Origin: UMGS1532 sp045594795
GTDB lineage: Bacteria > Bacillota > Clostridia > Oscillospirales > Acutalibacteraceae
Reading direction: 5' to 3'
Length of the DNA: 13,476 bases
NCBI GenBank assembly: GCA_045594795.1
Contig: JAZNZF010000050.1
Location: 1-13,476 of the forward strand
Under the pieces are notes generated by a model. It was not told the DNA's origin. It was given only the letters and a program-made list of their open reading frames with translations, and did no database searches. Shown one piece after another: positions 5,560-13,476 of the stretch (position 1 is the stretch's first letter; every line of letters starts with the position of its first letter). Made by a program: the position numbers and the translations under genes.

Positions 5560-6921
5560 ATGAAAACTAAAAAAAGAACATTATCATTGCTTATTGCACT
5601 ATCTTTGATTTTTAGTATAGGCTGTATTTTTACTGCCTGCAATGGAAACGAAAAGGTAGACCAAGGCACCGTGCGTTACCTTAACTTTAAGCCCGAAAGC
5701 ACCTCGATTTACGAGGAATTAGCTAAAGAGTACGAAAAGGAAACGGGTGTTAAGGTTATTGTAGAAACTGCGGCTAACAACCAATACGAATCCACACTTG
5801 CATCAAAAATGTCTACAGATGAGGCACCAACCCTGTTTCAGATAAACGGTCCTAAAGGCTATGAAAACTGGAAGGATTACTGTGCTGACCTTAGCGAAAC
5901 CGAGCTTTATAAACACCTTACCGATAAAAGTCTTGCCGTAAAATCAGACGGCAAGGTATACGGAATCCCATACGTTGTAGAGGGCTACGGAATAATTTAT
6001 AACAAAGCTATTACCGATAAATACTTTAATTTAAAAAACCGCGCAACCGATTATAAAAGTATGGAAGAGGTAAATAATTTTACAAAGCTAAAAGCGCTTG
6101 TAGAGGATATGCAAAAGCTACGATCTGAGCTTGGCATTGATGGTGTATTTGCATCTACCTCTCTAAAATCGGGCGAGGATTGGCGTTGGCAAACCCACTT
6201 GGCAAATCTACCGCTTTCGTATGAGTTTACAAAAAATAAAATAGATTTAAGCAGTGATGATACAAACAAAATCACATTTGAGTATGCCGATAATTTTAAA
6301 AACATTTTCGATTTATATTTAAACAATTCGGTTGTCGATAAAAAGACAGTCGGCACAAAAACGGTAGTTGATTCTATGTCCGAATTTGCCTTGGAACGCT
6401 GTGCTATGGTGCAAAACGGAAACTGGGCATGGAGTCAGATTTCCGAAGTATCGGGCAACAAGGTGGCTGCCGAAAATATAAAATACCTGCCTATATATAT
6501 GGGTGCCGAGGGGGAGGAAACTCAAGGCCTTTGCATCGGTACTGAAAACTTTTATGCAATAAATTCTATGGCATCTGAAGCCGACCAAAAGGCAGCAGCA
6601 GACTTCATTTACTGGCTTTATTCGAGCGACGTTGGTAAGGATTATGTAACCAATAAATTAGGCTTTATAGCACCCTTTGATACCTTTAAGGAAAGCGAAA
6701 CTCCAACCGACCCATTGGCGCGTGAGGTATTAAAGTATATGAAGAATGATAAGCTTACTACAATTCCTTGGAACTTTACCGTATTCCCATCGCAACAGTT
6801 TAAAGAGAATCTTGGCGCATCCTTGCTAAAGTACGCGCAAGGCACAAAGACCTTCAACGAGGTTAAGGCGGATATGGTAGCAGATTGGGAAAAGGAAAAC
6901 AACGCCGCGGCAGGCTTATAA
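5560..6921 (+). CDS. Sugar ABC transporter substrate-binding lipoprotein, probably for maltodextrin
   Basis: A 453-residue extracellular solute-binding protein of the MalE-like (family 1) group. The N-terminus is a lipoprotein signal: basic KTKKR, a hydrophobic stretch, then FTAC with Cys27 as the probable lipid-modified residue (Cys22 in SIGC is an alternative). The mature protein starts with a short polar linker, then VRYLNFKPESTSIYEELAKEYEKETGVKV, typical of the first lobe. Later family hallmarks are APTLFQINGP, YGIPYVVEGYGIIYNKA and MVQNGNWAWSQI. It would be tethered outside the membrane and deliver sugar to the two permeases encoded next. A strong ribosome binding site (TTTGGAGG) precedes the ATG. 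Maltodextrin as ligand is inferred from the downstream malQ and phosphorylase genes, not from binding residues. A strong hairpin lies just behind the stop codon. Confidence 0.92.
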   Translation: MKTKKRTLSLLIALSLIFSIGCIFTACNGNEKVDQGTVRYLNFKPESTSIYEELAKEYEKETGVKVIVETAANNQYESTLASKMSTDEAPTLFQINGPKGYENWKDYCADLSETELYKHLTDKSLAVKSDGKVYGIPYVVEGYGIIYNKAITDKYFNLKNRATDYKSMEEVNNFTKLKALVEDMQKLRSELGIDGVFASTSLKSGEDWRWQTHLANLPLSYEFTKNKIDLSSDDTNKITFEYADNFKNIFDLYLNNSVVDKKTVGTKTVVDSMSEFALERCAMVQNGNWAWSQISEVSGNKVAAENIKYLPIYMGAEGEETQGLCIGTENFYAINSMASEADQKAAADFIYWLYSSDVGKDYVTNKLGFIAPFDTFKESETPTDPLAREVLKYMKNDKLTTIPWNFTVFPSQQFKENLGASLLKYAQGTKTFNEVKADMVADWEKENNAAAGL

Positions 6922-6930
6922 TAATGAACC

Positions 6931-6958
6931 TTTGCTCTGCCCTTTTGGGCAGAGCAAA
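6931..6958 (+). promoter_or_regulatory. Intercistronic hairpin between binding-protein and permease genes
   Basis: A perfect 12-bp stem, TTTGCTCTGCCC (6931-6942) with GGGCAGAGCAAA (6947-6958), with a TTTT loop. It is followed by A-rich sequence, not a T run, so it is not a classical plus-strand terminator. Its place just behind the binding-protein stop suggests it protects the upstream mRNA from 3' exonucleases or partly attenuates the downstream genes. Such hairpins are known behind binding-protein genes, for example malE-malF of E. coli. Confidence 0.7.
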
Positions 6959-6987
6959 AATATAGCAAAGGGAAGGAACTGGAAGCC

Positions 6988-7833
6988 TTGAACGATTCAT
7001 TAAAAAAATATGCACCTATTTTTCTGCTGCCAACACTGCTTGCTTTTATACTTAGTTTTATAGTGCCGTTTTTAATGGGAATTTGGCTTTCTTTTACTAA
7101 ATTTACAACGGTGGAGAATGCAAGCTTTGTTGGCTTTAGTAACTATATAAGGGCATTTACCTATGATAGCGAGTTTATACACGCGTTGGGATTTACTGCT
7201 TTATTCACCTTGGTGTCGGTAATAACCGTAAATGTATTTGCCTTTTTATTGGCCCTTACACTAACCCGTTCAATACGCGGTACTAATCTTTTTCGCTCGG
7301 TATTTTTTATGCCAAACCTTATTGGCGGTATAGTGCTTGGCTATATTTGGAATCTGCTTATTAATGGCGTACTGTCTGCCTTTTCTGTGGATATCACTTA
7401 CAAAACCGAGTACGGATTTATAGGTCTTGTTATCCTTACCAACTGGCAGCTTATTGGATATATGATGGTAATTTATATAGCGGGCTTACAGAATATTCCC
7501 CACGAGCTTACCGAAGCCGCCGCGATAGACGGTGCCTCGCCCTTTAAAACTTTAATGAGGGTTAAAATACCAATGGTAATGCCGTCTATTACAATATGCA
7601 CATTTTTAACACTTACAAACTCGTTTAAGATGTTCGACCAAAACTTAGCACTTACGGCAGGTGCACCCGAAAAATCCACCGAAATGTTAGCACTTAATAT
7701 TTATAACACCTTTTACGGCAGGGTGGGTTGGCAAGGCGTAGGTCAGGCAAAGGCGGTTATATTCTTTATTATTGTAGCGGCTATTGCCTTTATTCAGTTG
7801 AGGCTTACAAGGTCTAAGGAGGTTGAGCATTAA
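6988..7833 (+). CDS. Sugar ABC transporter permease, MalF/UgpA-like
   Basis: A 281-residue inner-membrane protein with about six helices. The N-terminus KKYAPIFLLPTLLAFILSF and the loop VGFSNYIRAF are typical of the first permease of sugar importers. The cytoplasmic EAA loop reads EAAAIDG (176-182), followed by ASPFKTLMRVKIPMVMPS; this is the docking site for the ATPase subunit. The start codon is TTG (6988), preceded by an AAGGAA ribosome binding site 9 nt away; there is no better in-frame ATG. It pairs with the next permease to form the channel for sugar delivered by the upstream lipoprotein. Its stop overlaps the next start by one base (TAATG), so translation is probably coupled. It lacks the long extra N-terminal region and periplasmic loop of enteric MalF. 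Confidence 0.93.
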   Translation: MNDSLKKYAPIFLLPTLLAFILSFIVPFLMGIWLSFTKFTTVENASFVGFSNYIRAFTYDSEFIHALGFTALFTLVSVITVNVFAFLLALTLTRSIRGTNLFRSVFFMPNLIGGIVLGYIWNLLINGVLSAFSVDITYKTEYGFIGLVILTNWQLIGYMMVIYIAGLQNIPHELTEAAAIDGASPFKTLMRVKIPMVMPSITICTFLTLTNSFKMFDQNLALTAGAPEKSTEMLALNIYNTFYGRVGWQGVGQAKAVIFFIIVAAIAFIQLRLTRSKEVEH

Positions 7834-8669
7834 TGATAAAGCAGAAACAAAAAACGGGTGCGGCTTTCTTTGTTTTGCTAATATTAGCGGTTCTTTTCTT
7901 GGTGCCTATAATCCTTGTGCTTGTAAACTCGTTTAAATCAAGGCTATATATATCAAGCGAGCCCTTTTCACTGCCTAATTCCGAAACCTTTGTTGGCTTC
8001 GAAAACTATATAAACGGATTAAAGTCTTCGGGGATTTTAGCGGCATTCTTCCGTTCTCTATTTATCACCGTGTTTTCGGTGCTATCAATAGTGCTGTGCA
8101 CCTCAATGACCGCGTGGTTTATAGTAAGGGTAAAAAACTTTTTTACTAAAGCTTTATACTACCTTTTTGTTTTTAGTATGATAGTTCCGTTCCAGATGGT
8201 TATGTATACTATGACCTATGTTGTAAACAAAATTAATTTTGATAACATCGTGGGTATCGTGCCTGTATATTTGGGCTTTGGCGCAGGGCTTTCGGTGTTT
8301 ATGCTAAGCGGCTTCTGTAAGGGCATACCAAAAGAAATTGAGGAGGCGGCTACCATAGACGGCTGCTCGCCCTTGCAAACCTTTTTTATGGTGGTGCTGC
8401 CAATTCTTAAGCCTACCGCAATAACCGTAGCAATTCTTAACGCTATGTGGATTTGGAACGACTATCTGCTTCCTTACCTCATATTAGGTACCGACGATAA
8501 AACAGTCCCTGTTGCCATACAAATTGCAATGCAAGGAGCCTATGGCTCTACCGATTACGGCGGCTTTATGGCAATGCTTATGCTTGCTATTATTCCTATA
8601 GTAATTTTCTATTTAAGCTGTCAAAAATATATAATTAAGGGCGTAATTGCAGGCGCAGTTAAGGGTTAG
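7833..8669 (+). CDS. Sugar ABC transporter permease, MalG/UgpE-like
   Basis: A 278-residue membrane protein with six predicted helices. The N-terminal cytosolic segment KQKQKTGA is followed by a first helix and the typical external segment VNSFKSRLYISSEPFSLPNS...FVGFENYI. The EAA loop is EAATIDG (171-177), followed by CSPLQTFFMVVLPILKPTA. The stretch WNDYLLPYLIL and the C-terminal YIIKGVIAGAVKG are characteristic of the second permease in CUT1 sugar importers. It partners with the preceding permease and takes energy from the ATPase encoded 16 nt downstream. It starts within the stop codon of the previous gene (1-nt overlap), which favours coupled translation and equal amounts of the two subunits. 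Confidence 0.95.
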   Translation: MIKQKQKTGAAFFVLLILAVLFLVPIILVLVNSFKSRLYISSEPFSLPNSETFVGFENYINGLKSSGILAAFFRSLFITVFSVLSIVLCTSMTAWFIVRVKNFFTKALYYLFVFSMIVPFQMVMYTMTYVVNKINFDNIVGIVPVYLGFGAGLSVFMLSGFCKGIPKEIEEAATIDGCSPLQTFFMVVLPILKPTAITVAILNAMWIWNDYLLPYLILGTDDKTVPVAIQIAMQGAYGSTDYGGFMAMLMLAIIPIVIFYLSCQKYIIKGVIAGAVKG

Positions 8670-8685
8670 CTAAAGGAGATAATAT

Positions 8686-9798
8686 ATGGCGTCTATAACG
8701 TTTAAAAATATTGTAAAGACTTTCGAGGATGGCACAACCGTTGTGCCAAACCTTAATTTAGATATAAAGGATAAGGAATTTATTATTCTTGTAGGTCCTT
8801 CGGGTTGCGGAAAATCAACCACCCTTAGAATGATAGCAGGGCTTGAGGGAATAAGCGCGGGTGAACTATATATCGGTGACAGGCTTATTAACGACGTTGC
8901 GCCCAAAAACCGAGATATAGCGATGGTGTTCCAAAGCTATGCACTCTATCCGCATATGACGGTGTATAAGAATATGGCATTCGCCTTGTCTTTACGGAAA
9001 GTGCCAAAGGAGGAGATAGACCGAAAGGTGCGTGAGGCGGCAAGAATACTTGATATAGAACAGTATTTAGACCGCAAACCGCGTGCGCTTTCGGGCGGTC
9101 AGCGTCAGCGCGTGGCTTTGGGCAGGGCTATGGTGCGCGACCCTAAGGTGTTTTTACTTGACGAGCCGCTTTCAAACCTCGATGCAAAGCTCAGAACCGA
9201 AATGCGCGCCCAAATAGCAAGGCTTCACAAACGGCTTGGAACTACCTTTGTGTACGTAACCCACGACCAGACCGAAGCTATGACAATGGGGGATAGAATA
9301 GTTGTTATGCGCGACGGTGTTATTAATCAGGTTGACACGCCCGAAAACCTTTACGAACACCCCGTTAATATGTTCGTTGCAGGGTTCATAGGCACACCGC
9401 AGATGAATTTCATACCTGCTAAACTTATTAGGCGCGGCGTCGATTATTTTGCCGAGTTCGAGGAATATAGCATACCCTTGCCAAAAAGGCTACAGGGAAA
9501 CGAAAAGCTAAAGGACTATATCGGTAAAAGCATTGTGTATGGAATTCGTCCCGAGGACCTACACAGAGATACAAAATGGGCAAGCGCAGAAGGATTAAAC
9601 AAAATAAATATTACAGCAGAGCTTGCAGAAATGATGGGCTCGGAAATATATGTATACAGTAATATCGGCGAAATTAAGATTATAGCAAAAGTGCCATCGG
9701 GTGAGAAAATTAAAACGGGTATGGAAACAGAGCTGTATATTGATATAGAAAAACCGCATATATTTGACCCCGAGTCAGAGCAGCTGATATGCGATTAG
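8686..9798 (+). CDS. Sugar ABC transporter ATPase, MsmX/UgpC type
   Basis: A 370-residue cytosolic ATPase that powers sugar import. Motifs in order are Walker A GPSGCGKST (37-45), Q-loop Gln83, signature LSGGQRQR (135-142), Walker B VFLLDE (155-160), D-loop SNLDAKLR and switch His193 in VTHDQTEAMTM. The C-terminal part (about 235-370) is the TOBE-type regulatory domain of the MsmX/UgpC/MalK group. Length is normal for the family and all catalytic residues are present. A good ribosome binding site (AAAGGAG) precedes the ATG. In many Firmicutes this ATPase is encoded elsewhere and shared by several importers; here it sits inside the operon, so the transporter is self-contained. It may still serve other importers. 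Confidence 0.96.
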   Translation: MASITFKNIVKTFEDGTTVVPNLNLDIKDKEFIILVGPSGCGKSTTLRMIAGLEGISAGELYIGDRLINDVAPKNRDIAMVFQSYALYPHMTVYKNMAFALSLRKVPKEEIDRKVREAARILDIEQYLDRKPRALSGGQRQRVALGRAMVRDPKVFLLDEPLSNLDAKLRTEMRAQIARLHKRLGTTFVYVTHDQTEAMTMGDRIVVMRDGVINQVDTPENLYEHPVNMFVAGFIGTPQMNFIPAKLIRRGVDYFAEFEEYSIPLPKRLQGNEKLKDYIGKSIVYGIRPEDLHRDTKWASAEGLNKINITAELAEMMGSEIYVYSNIGEIKIIAKVPSGEKIKTGMETELYIDIEKPHIFDPESEQLICD

Positions 9799-9810
9799 GG
9801 GAGAGGCATA

Positions 9811-11316
9811 TTGTTTAAACGAGCAAGTGGTGTGCTTATGCACATATCTTCTTTGCCAGGGTGCTTTGGCATAGGCACACTTGGAAAAAACGCTTTTAGG
9901 TTTGTGGATTATCTCGTATCTATGGGGCAAAGCTATTGGCAAATACTGCCCCTTAATCCTATATCCGAAAAGGGCTGTAATTCGCCTTATCAAAGCTGTT
10001 CGGCATTTGCCGGCAACGAGCTTTTTATAGACCTTGAAGTTCTTTGTGATTGGGGATATTTAAAGCCCGAAGATTATGAAGGCATTAATTACGGCAACGA
10101 AACCAAGGTAGATTATAGCGCTTTATATAAAAGCAGACAAAGTGCGTTTTTAAAGCTTTATAAAAACTTTTGTAAAGATATACCGAAAGATTTTTATGAG
10201 TTTTGTAAGGAAAACTCGGCTTGGCTTCAAGATTACGCGCTTTTTATGGCGATAAAGGAGCAAAGCGGTGATAAGGAGTTTTACCTTTGGAGTAGCGGAA
10301 TACGGCATAAATGCGAAAAAAGCTTAAAGCGTTGGGAAAAGTGCTGCGAAAAAACTGTTCTTTATCACAAAATGCTACAGTATTTTTTCTTTAAACAGTG
10401 GTATGCGCTCAAAGAATATGCTAATAAAAACGGCATAAAAATTATAGGTGACGCGCCTATATACGTATCTTTAGATAGCGCAGACGTATGGGCAAATCCG
10501 CACCTGTTTATGCTAAATAGCGAGCTTTTGCCAACAGTTGTTGCAGGTTGTCCGCCCGATAGCTTTTCAAAAAACGGTCAGCTTTGGGGGAACCCCACAT
10601 ACGACTGGGAAGAACTTAAAAAACAGGGCTATTATTGGTGGATAGAACGAATCAGGCATTGTCTTAAACTTTACGACGTAGTAAGAATAGACCATTTTCG
10701 CGGTTTCGAAAGCTACTATTGTGTACCTTATACCGCCAAAAATGCTAAGGCGGGTTGTTGGCAAAAGGGTCCTGGTATGGACTTTATAAATGCCTTAAAA
10801 GAGGAACTGCCTGATGCCGCGATAATAGCAGAGGACTTGGGCTTTTTAACCGAAAGCGTAAAAGAGCTTTTAAGCACAAGCGGCTTTTACGGCATGAAGG
10901 TGCTACAGTTTGCATTCGATTCACGCGAGAGCAACGATTATTTACCGTATAAGTATAAAGAGAATAGTGTTGTGTATACTGGCACACACGATAACGATAC
11001 CATTTTGGGTTGGGAAAAGTACGCAAAGAAAGAGGACGTCCAGTATGCTAAAAAATATTTGCGTACAGAGAATTTAAGCGAGGGTATGATGGCGGCTGCC
11101 CTTGCAAGCAACAGTAACCTTTGCATATTAACTATGCAGGATATCTTGTTGCTTGGCGCATCAGCGCGTATGAACATTCCCGGAACAAAAGACGGCAACT
11201 GGCAATGGCGATGCACCGAAGAACAGCTTTCGCACGTTTCAAAATTTTTAAAAGACAACACAAAACTTTACGGCAGAATGAATACGGAAGGGAAACCTAT
11301 ATATGAAGCAACTTAA
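9811..11316 (+). CDS. malQ: 4-alpha-glucanotransferase (amylomaltase, GH77)
   Basis: A 501-residue cytosolic enzyme that transfers alpha-1,4-glucan segments between chains, lengthening short maltodextrins and releasing glucose. The N-terminus FKRASGVLMHISSLPGCFGIG is the family's opening. Catalytic residues are visible: nucleophile Asp294 in RIDHFRGFE, acid/base Glu341 in IIAEDLG, and Asp394 in the GTHDND motif. Other conserved stretches are WQILPLNP, SPYQSCSAFAGN, GDAPIYV and WGNPTYDW. Length matches single-domain bacterial amylomaltases, without the extra N-terminal region of E. coli MalQ. The start is TTG at 9811, with a GGGGAGAGG ribosome binding site just before it. The family's conserved N-terminus begins exactly there, so later ATGs are rejected. 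Its 3' end overlaps the phosphorylase gene by 14 nt. Confidence 0.97.
   Translation: MFKRASGVLMHISSLPGCFGIGTLGKNAFRFVDYLVSMGQSYWQILPLNPISEKGCNSPYQSCSAFAGNELFIDLEVLCDWGYLKPEDYEGINYGNETKVDYSALYKSRQSAFLKLYKNFCKDIPKDFYEFCKENSAWLQDYALFMAIKEQSGDKEFYLWSSGIRHKCEKSLKRWEKCCEKTVLYHKMLQYFFFKQWYALKEYANKNGIKIIGDAPIYVSLDSADVWANPHLFMLNSELLPTVVAGCPPDSFSKNGQLWGNPTYDWEELKKQGYYWWIERIRHCLKLYDVVRIDHFRGFESYYCVPYTAKNAKAGCWQKGPGMDFINALKEELPDAAIIAEDLGFLTESVKELLSTSGFYGMKVLQFAFDSRESNDYLPYKYKENSVVYTGTHDNDTILGWEKYAKKEDVQYAKKYLRTENLSEGMMAAALASNSNLCILTMQDILLLGASARMNIPGTKDGNWQWRCTEEQLSHVSKFLKDNTKLYGRMNTEGKPIYEAT
11286..11292 (+). promoter_or_regulatory. Ribosome binding site of the phosphorylase gene inside malQ
   Basis: GGAAGGG, within the last codons of malQ, lies 10 nt before the ATG at 11303. 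This supports that start and suggests translation coupled to the end of malQ. Confidence 0.6.
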
Positions 11317-13476
11317 ACGCAATATGGAATTATTAGCCTTAGCCGAGTATCAAAAGCCACTCTCGAAGCTTGATACTAAGGGGCTACACAGGGTGCTTTC
11401 AAAGGCTATAATGGCTTCGGTTGCAAAGAATAAAGAGCAATCTTATAAAAAAGGAGCTACACGCAGAGCGTATTATTTTTCTGCAGAGTTTTTGGTGGGC
11501 AGAGCAATTTATAATAACCTTATGTGCGTGGGTGCTATAGACGAAGCGGGTGAGATTTTAGAAGATATACAGAAGGATATTTCTATATTCGAGGAAATAG
11601 AAGACGCCGCACTCGGTAACGGCGGATTAGGTCGTCTTGCCGCCTGTTTTCTTGATAGCGCCGCTACGTTGAAATTATCACTAAGCGGATATGGAATACG
11701 CTACAAATACGGACTTTTTAAACAGCAGTTTAGGGACGGCTTTCAAAGTGAAGCGGTAGACGATTGGGATAGCGAGGGTGACCCGTGGTCTGTTCGTAGA
11801 GAAGATGAGGCAGTAACGGTTGATTTCGCTTCGTATTCGGTACGTGCGGTACCTTACGATATGGCGGTTATAGGTTATGGCGGTACGCATATTTCTACCA
11901 TCAGGCTGTGGCAGGCAGAACCTATTATTCCCTTTAACTTTAATTTATTTAACGAGCAAAAATACGATAGGGCGTTAAGCCATAAAAACAGGGTAGAGGA
12001 TATCTCACGCGTACTTTATCCTAACGATTCGGGTAAAGAGGGTAAGCTTTTGCGACTTAGCCAACAATACTTTTTCTCGAGCGCGTCTCTTAAGGATATA
12101 TTACGCAGATACAAGGATGAACACGGGGATTTATCAAAGCTTGCAAGCTTTGTCACCATTCAGCTTAACGATACCCACCCCGTTATATCGGTGCCTGAGC
12201 TAATAAGACTTCTTGGCAAAGAGGGTATAGAATTTAAAAAGGCGTTACAAATTGCAAGAAAGGTGTTTAATTACACCAACCACACCGTTATGAAAGAGGC
12301 ACTCGAATGTTGGGAGCTCTCTTTAATCAGAAAAATCAACCCCGAGCTACAAAAAATAATTGTAAAAATAAATAACGCTTTAAATAAAGAGCTTAAAGAT
12401 AAGGGCGTAGACGATGCGACGGCGTCTAAAATGCAGATTGTAAGCGATGGCGTAGTTAATATGGCATACCTTGCATCATATTGCTCGGCTCATATAAACG
12501 GAGTTGCAAAAATTCACACCGAAATTTTAAAAGCAGATGTTCTAAACAACTGGTACAAGCTTTATCCCGAAAAATTCTCTAACAAAACCAACGGCATAAC
12601 GGTTCGTAGGTGGCTTGCGCTTTGTAATAAAGGCTTAAGTTCGCTTATTACAGACCTTATTGGCAGTAGTAAATGGATAACCAATGCCGAGAAGCTAAAG
12701 GAATTAGAACAGTATTGTGACGATACAAAGGTATTAGACAAATTTATAAGTATAAAGAAAGAAAACAAGCGAAGACTTTGCGAGTATATTGCCGCGCGTG
12801 AGGGCGAGGGCTTTAATCCCGAGTGGATAGTAGACGTGCAGATTAAAAGACTTCACGAATATAAACGTCAGCTTTTAAACGCGCTTTGTATTTTAGAGCT
12901 TTATTTTGAAATTAAAGAGGGTAGCCTTCGCGATTTCACACCAACTGTATTTATATTCGGCGCAAAGGCGGCACCCGGATATTTCAGGGCAAAGGCTATA
13001 ATTAAATTGATTAACGAAATTGCAAGGCTTATAGAAAACGACCCTCAAGTAAAGGAATATATTAAGGTTATATTTGTAACCGATTATAATGTGTCCTATG
13101 CCGAGAAAATTGTAGCCGCCGCCGACATTTCAGAACAGCTTTCCTTGGCAGGTACAGAGGCAAGTGGCACGGGTAATATGAAGCTTATGCTAAACGGCGC
13201 CGTTACACTAGGCACTTATGATGGCGCAAATATAGAAATTGTAGAGGCTGCAGGCAGAGAAAATAATTATATATTCGGCGCTACTGTAGAAGACGTACAA
13301 AAAATCAAAGACACCTACAATCCAAGAGAATTTTACGAAAATGACCCACGCATAAAAAGGTGCTTAGATGCCTTAATAGACGGTACTTTAAGTGATGGCG
13401 ACACCTTGATGTTCTCCGAGCTTTACGATGCAATTTTAAACGGTAAAGATTGGCACAAAGCCGACCACTATTATCT
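11303..13476 (+). CDS. glgP: Glycogen/maltodextrin phosphorylase (GT35), 3' end outside the window
   Basis: The first 724 residues of an alpha-glucan phosphorylase, which splits alpha-1,4-glucans with phosphate to give glucose-1-phosphate. The reading frame is open to the window edge; by comparison with E. coli MalP roughly 50-70 residues are missing. Conserved stretches are YYFSAEFLVGRAIYNNL, ALGNGGLGRLAACFLDSAAT, QLNDTHPVISVPEL, NYTNHTVMKEALE, KTNGITVRRW, DVQIKRLHEYKRQ and FGAKAAPGYFRAKA. The pyridoxal-phosphate lysine is Lys627 in EASGTGNMKLMLNGA, followed by TLGTYDGANIEI. The N-terminus is about 20 residues shorter than in E. coli MalP, and no allosteric N-terminal extension is present. 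The gene starts 14 nt before the malQ stop in another frame. Whether it acts mainly on imported maltodextrin (malP) or on stored glycogen (glgP) cannot be told from the sequence; the operon favours maltodextrin. Confidence 0.96.
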   Translation, partial: MKQLKRNMELLALAEYQKPLSKLDTKGLHRVLSKAIMASVAKNKEQSYKKGATRRAYYFSAEFLVGRAIYNNLMCVGAIDEAGEILEDIQKDISIFEEIEDAALGNGGLGRLAACFLDSAATLKLSLSGYGIRYKYGLFKQQFRDGFQSEAVDDWDSEGDPWSVRREDEAVTVDFASYSVRAVPYDMAVIGYGGTHISTIRLWQAEPIIPFNFNLFNEQKYDRALSHKNRVEDISRVLYPNDSGKEGKLLRLSQQYFFSSASLKDILRRYKDEHGDLSKLASFVTIQLNDTHPVISVPELIRLLGKEGIEFKKALQIARKVFNYTNHTVMKEALECWELSLIRKINPELQKIIVKINNALNKELKDKGVDDATASKMQIVSDGVVNMAYLASYCSAHINGVAKIHTEILKADVLNNWYKLYPEKFSNKTNGITVRRWLALCNKGLSSLITDLIGSSKWITNAEKLKELEQYCDDTKVLDKFISIKKENKRRLCEYIAAREGEGFNPEWIVDVQIKRLHEYKRQLLNALCILELYFEIKEGSLRDFTPTVFIFGAKAAPGYFRAKAIIKLINEIARLIENDPQVKEYIKVIFVTDYNVSYAEKIVAAADISEQLSLAGTEASGTGNMKLMLNGAVTLGTYDGANIEIVEAAGRENNYIFGATVEDVQKIKDTYNPREFYENDPRIKRCLDALIDGTLSDGDTLMFSELYDAILNGKDWHKADHYY

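Noticed and set aside
6931..6965. Rho-independent terminator within the sugar operon
   Set aside because: The stem is followed by A-rich sequence on the plus strand rather than a T run, and the downstream genes clearly belong to the same transport system.
6051..6968. Several minus-strand open frames opposite the binding-protein gene
   Set aside because: They have no ribosome binding sites or recognisable domains and lie wholly opposite a clear lipoprotein gene.
9838..9840. ATG at 9838 as the malQ start
   Set aside because: It would remove the conserved FKRASGVL opening of the GH77 family. The TTG at 9811 has a well-placed ribosome binding site.
10567..11261. Minus-strand open frames opposite malQ
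   Set aside because: They mirror the malQ coding sequence and have no initiation signals or recognisable protein motifs.

Overview
The window looks like chromosome from a low-to-mid GC Gram-positive bacterium, most likely an anaerobic gut-type member of the Clostridia (Oscillospirales/Christensenellales-like). This is inferred from purine-rich Shine-Dalgarno sites, consensus sigma-A promoters, a lipoprotein-type sugar-binding protein, a YitT-family protein and a class A RNase P RNA. No phage, transposase, CRISPR array or resistance genes are visible. Species cannot be assigned from the sequence alone.

Layout. Bases 1-111 hold a cluster of small palindromes joined by copies of a TATATCATC-type linker, probably a non-coding dispersed repeat. 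A minus-strand gene for an unrecognised ~250-residue helical protein follows (245-997), with its own promoter and terminator. Divergent from it is a tiny PspC-domain membrane protein (1142-1330). Next come an EamA/DMT-type transporter (1598-2482) and an alpha/beta hydrolase (2501-3226) as a two-gene unit, ending at a bidirectional terminator shared with a convergent YitT-family membrane protein (3275-4126, minus). Divergent from that is rnpB, the RNase P RNA (about 4213-4549), with a clear promoter and terminator. A metallo-beta-lactamase-fold hydrolase (4691-5395, minus) follows.

From 5560 to the right edge is one long plus-strand operon for uptake and breakdown of alpha-1,4-glucans (maltodextrins): lipoprotein binding protein, two MalF/MalG-like permeases, an MsmX/UgpC-type ATPase, 4-alpha-glucanotransferase (malQ) and a glycogen/maltodextrin phosphorylase cut by the window edge. 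The transporter would import maltodextrins. MalQ would reshuffle short chains into longer ones, releasing glucose, and the phosphorylase would convert these to glucose-1-phosphate. Genes are tightly packed (1-nt overlap, short gaps, 14-nt overlap), except for a strong hairpin between the binding-protein gene and the first permease gene, a layout known to raise binding-protein expression over its membrane partners. No regulator gene lies in the window, but an inverted repeat at the putative operon promoter is a candidate operator.

Overall this is mostly well-understood housekeeping and carbohydrate metabolism. The least explained items are the palindromic repeat at the left edge, the unknown protein at 245-997 and a detached acidic tail-coding remnant behind the PspC gene.
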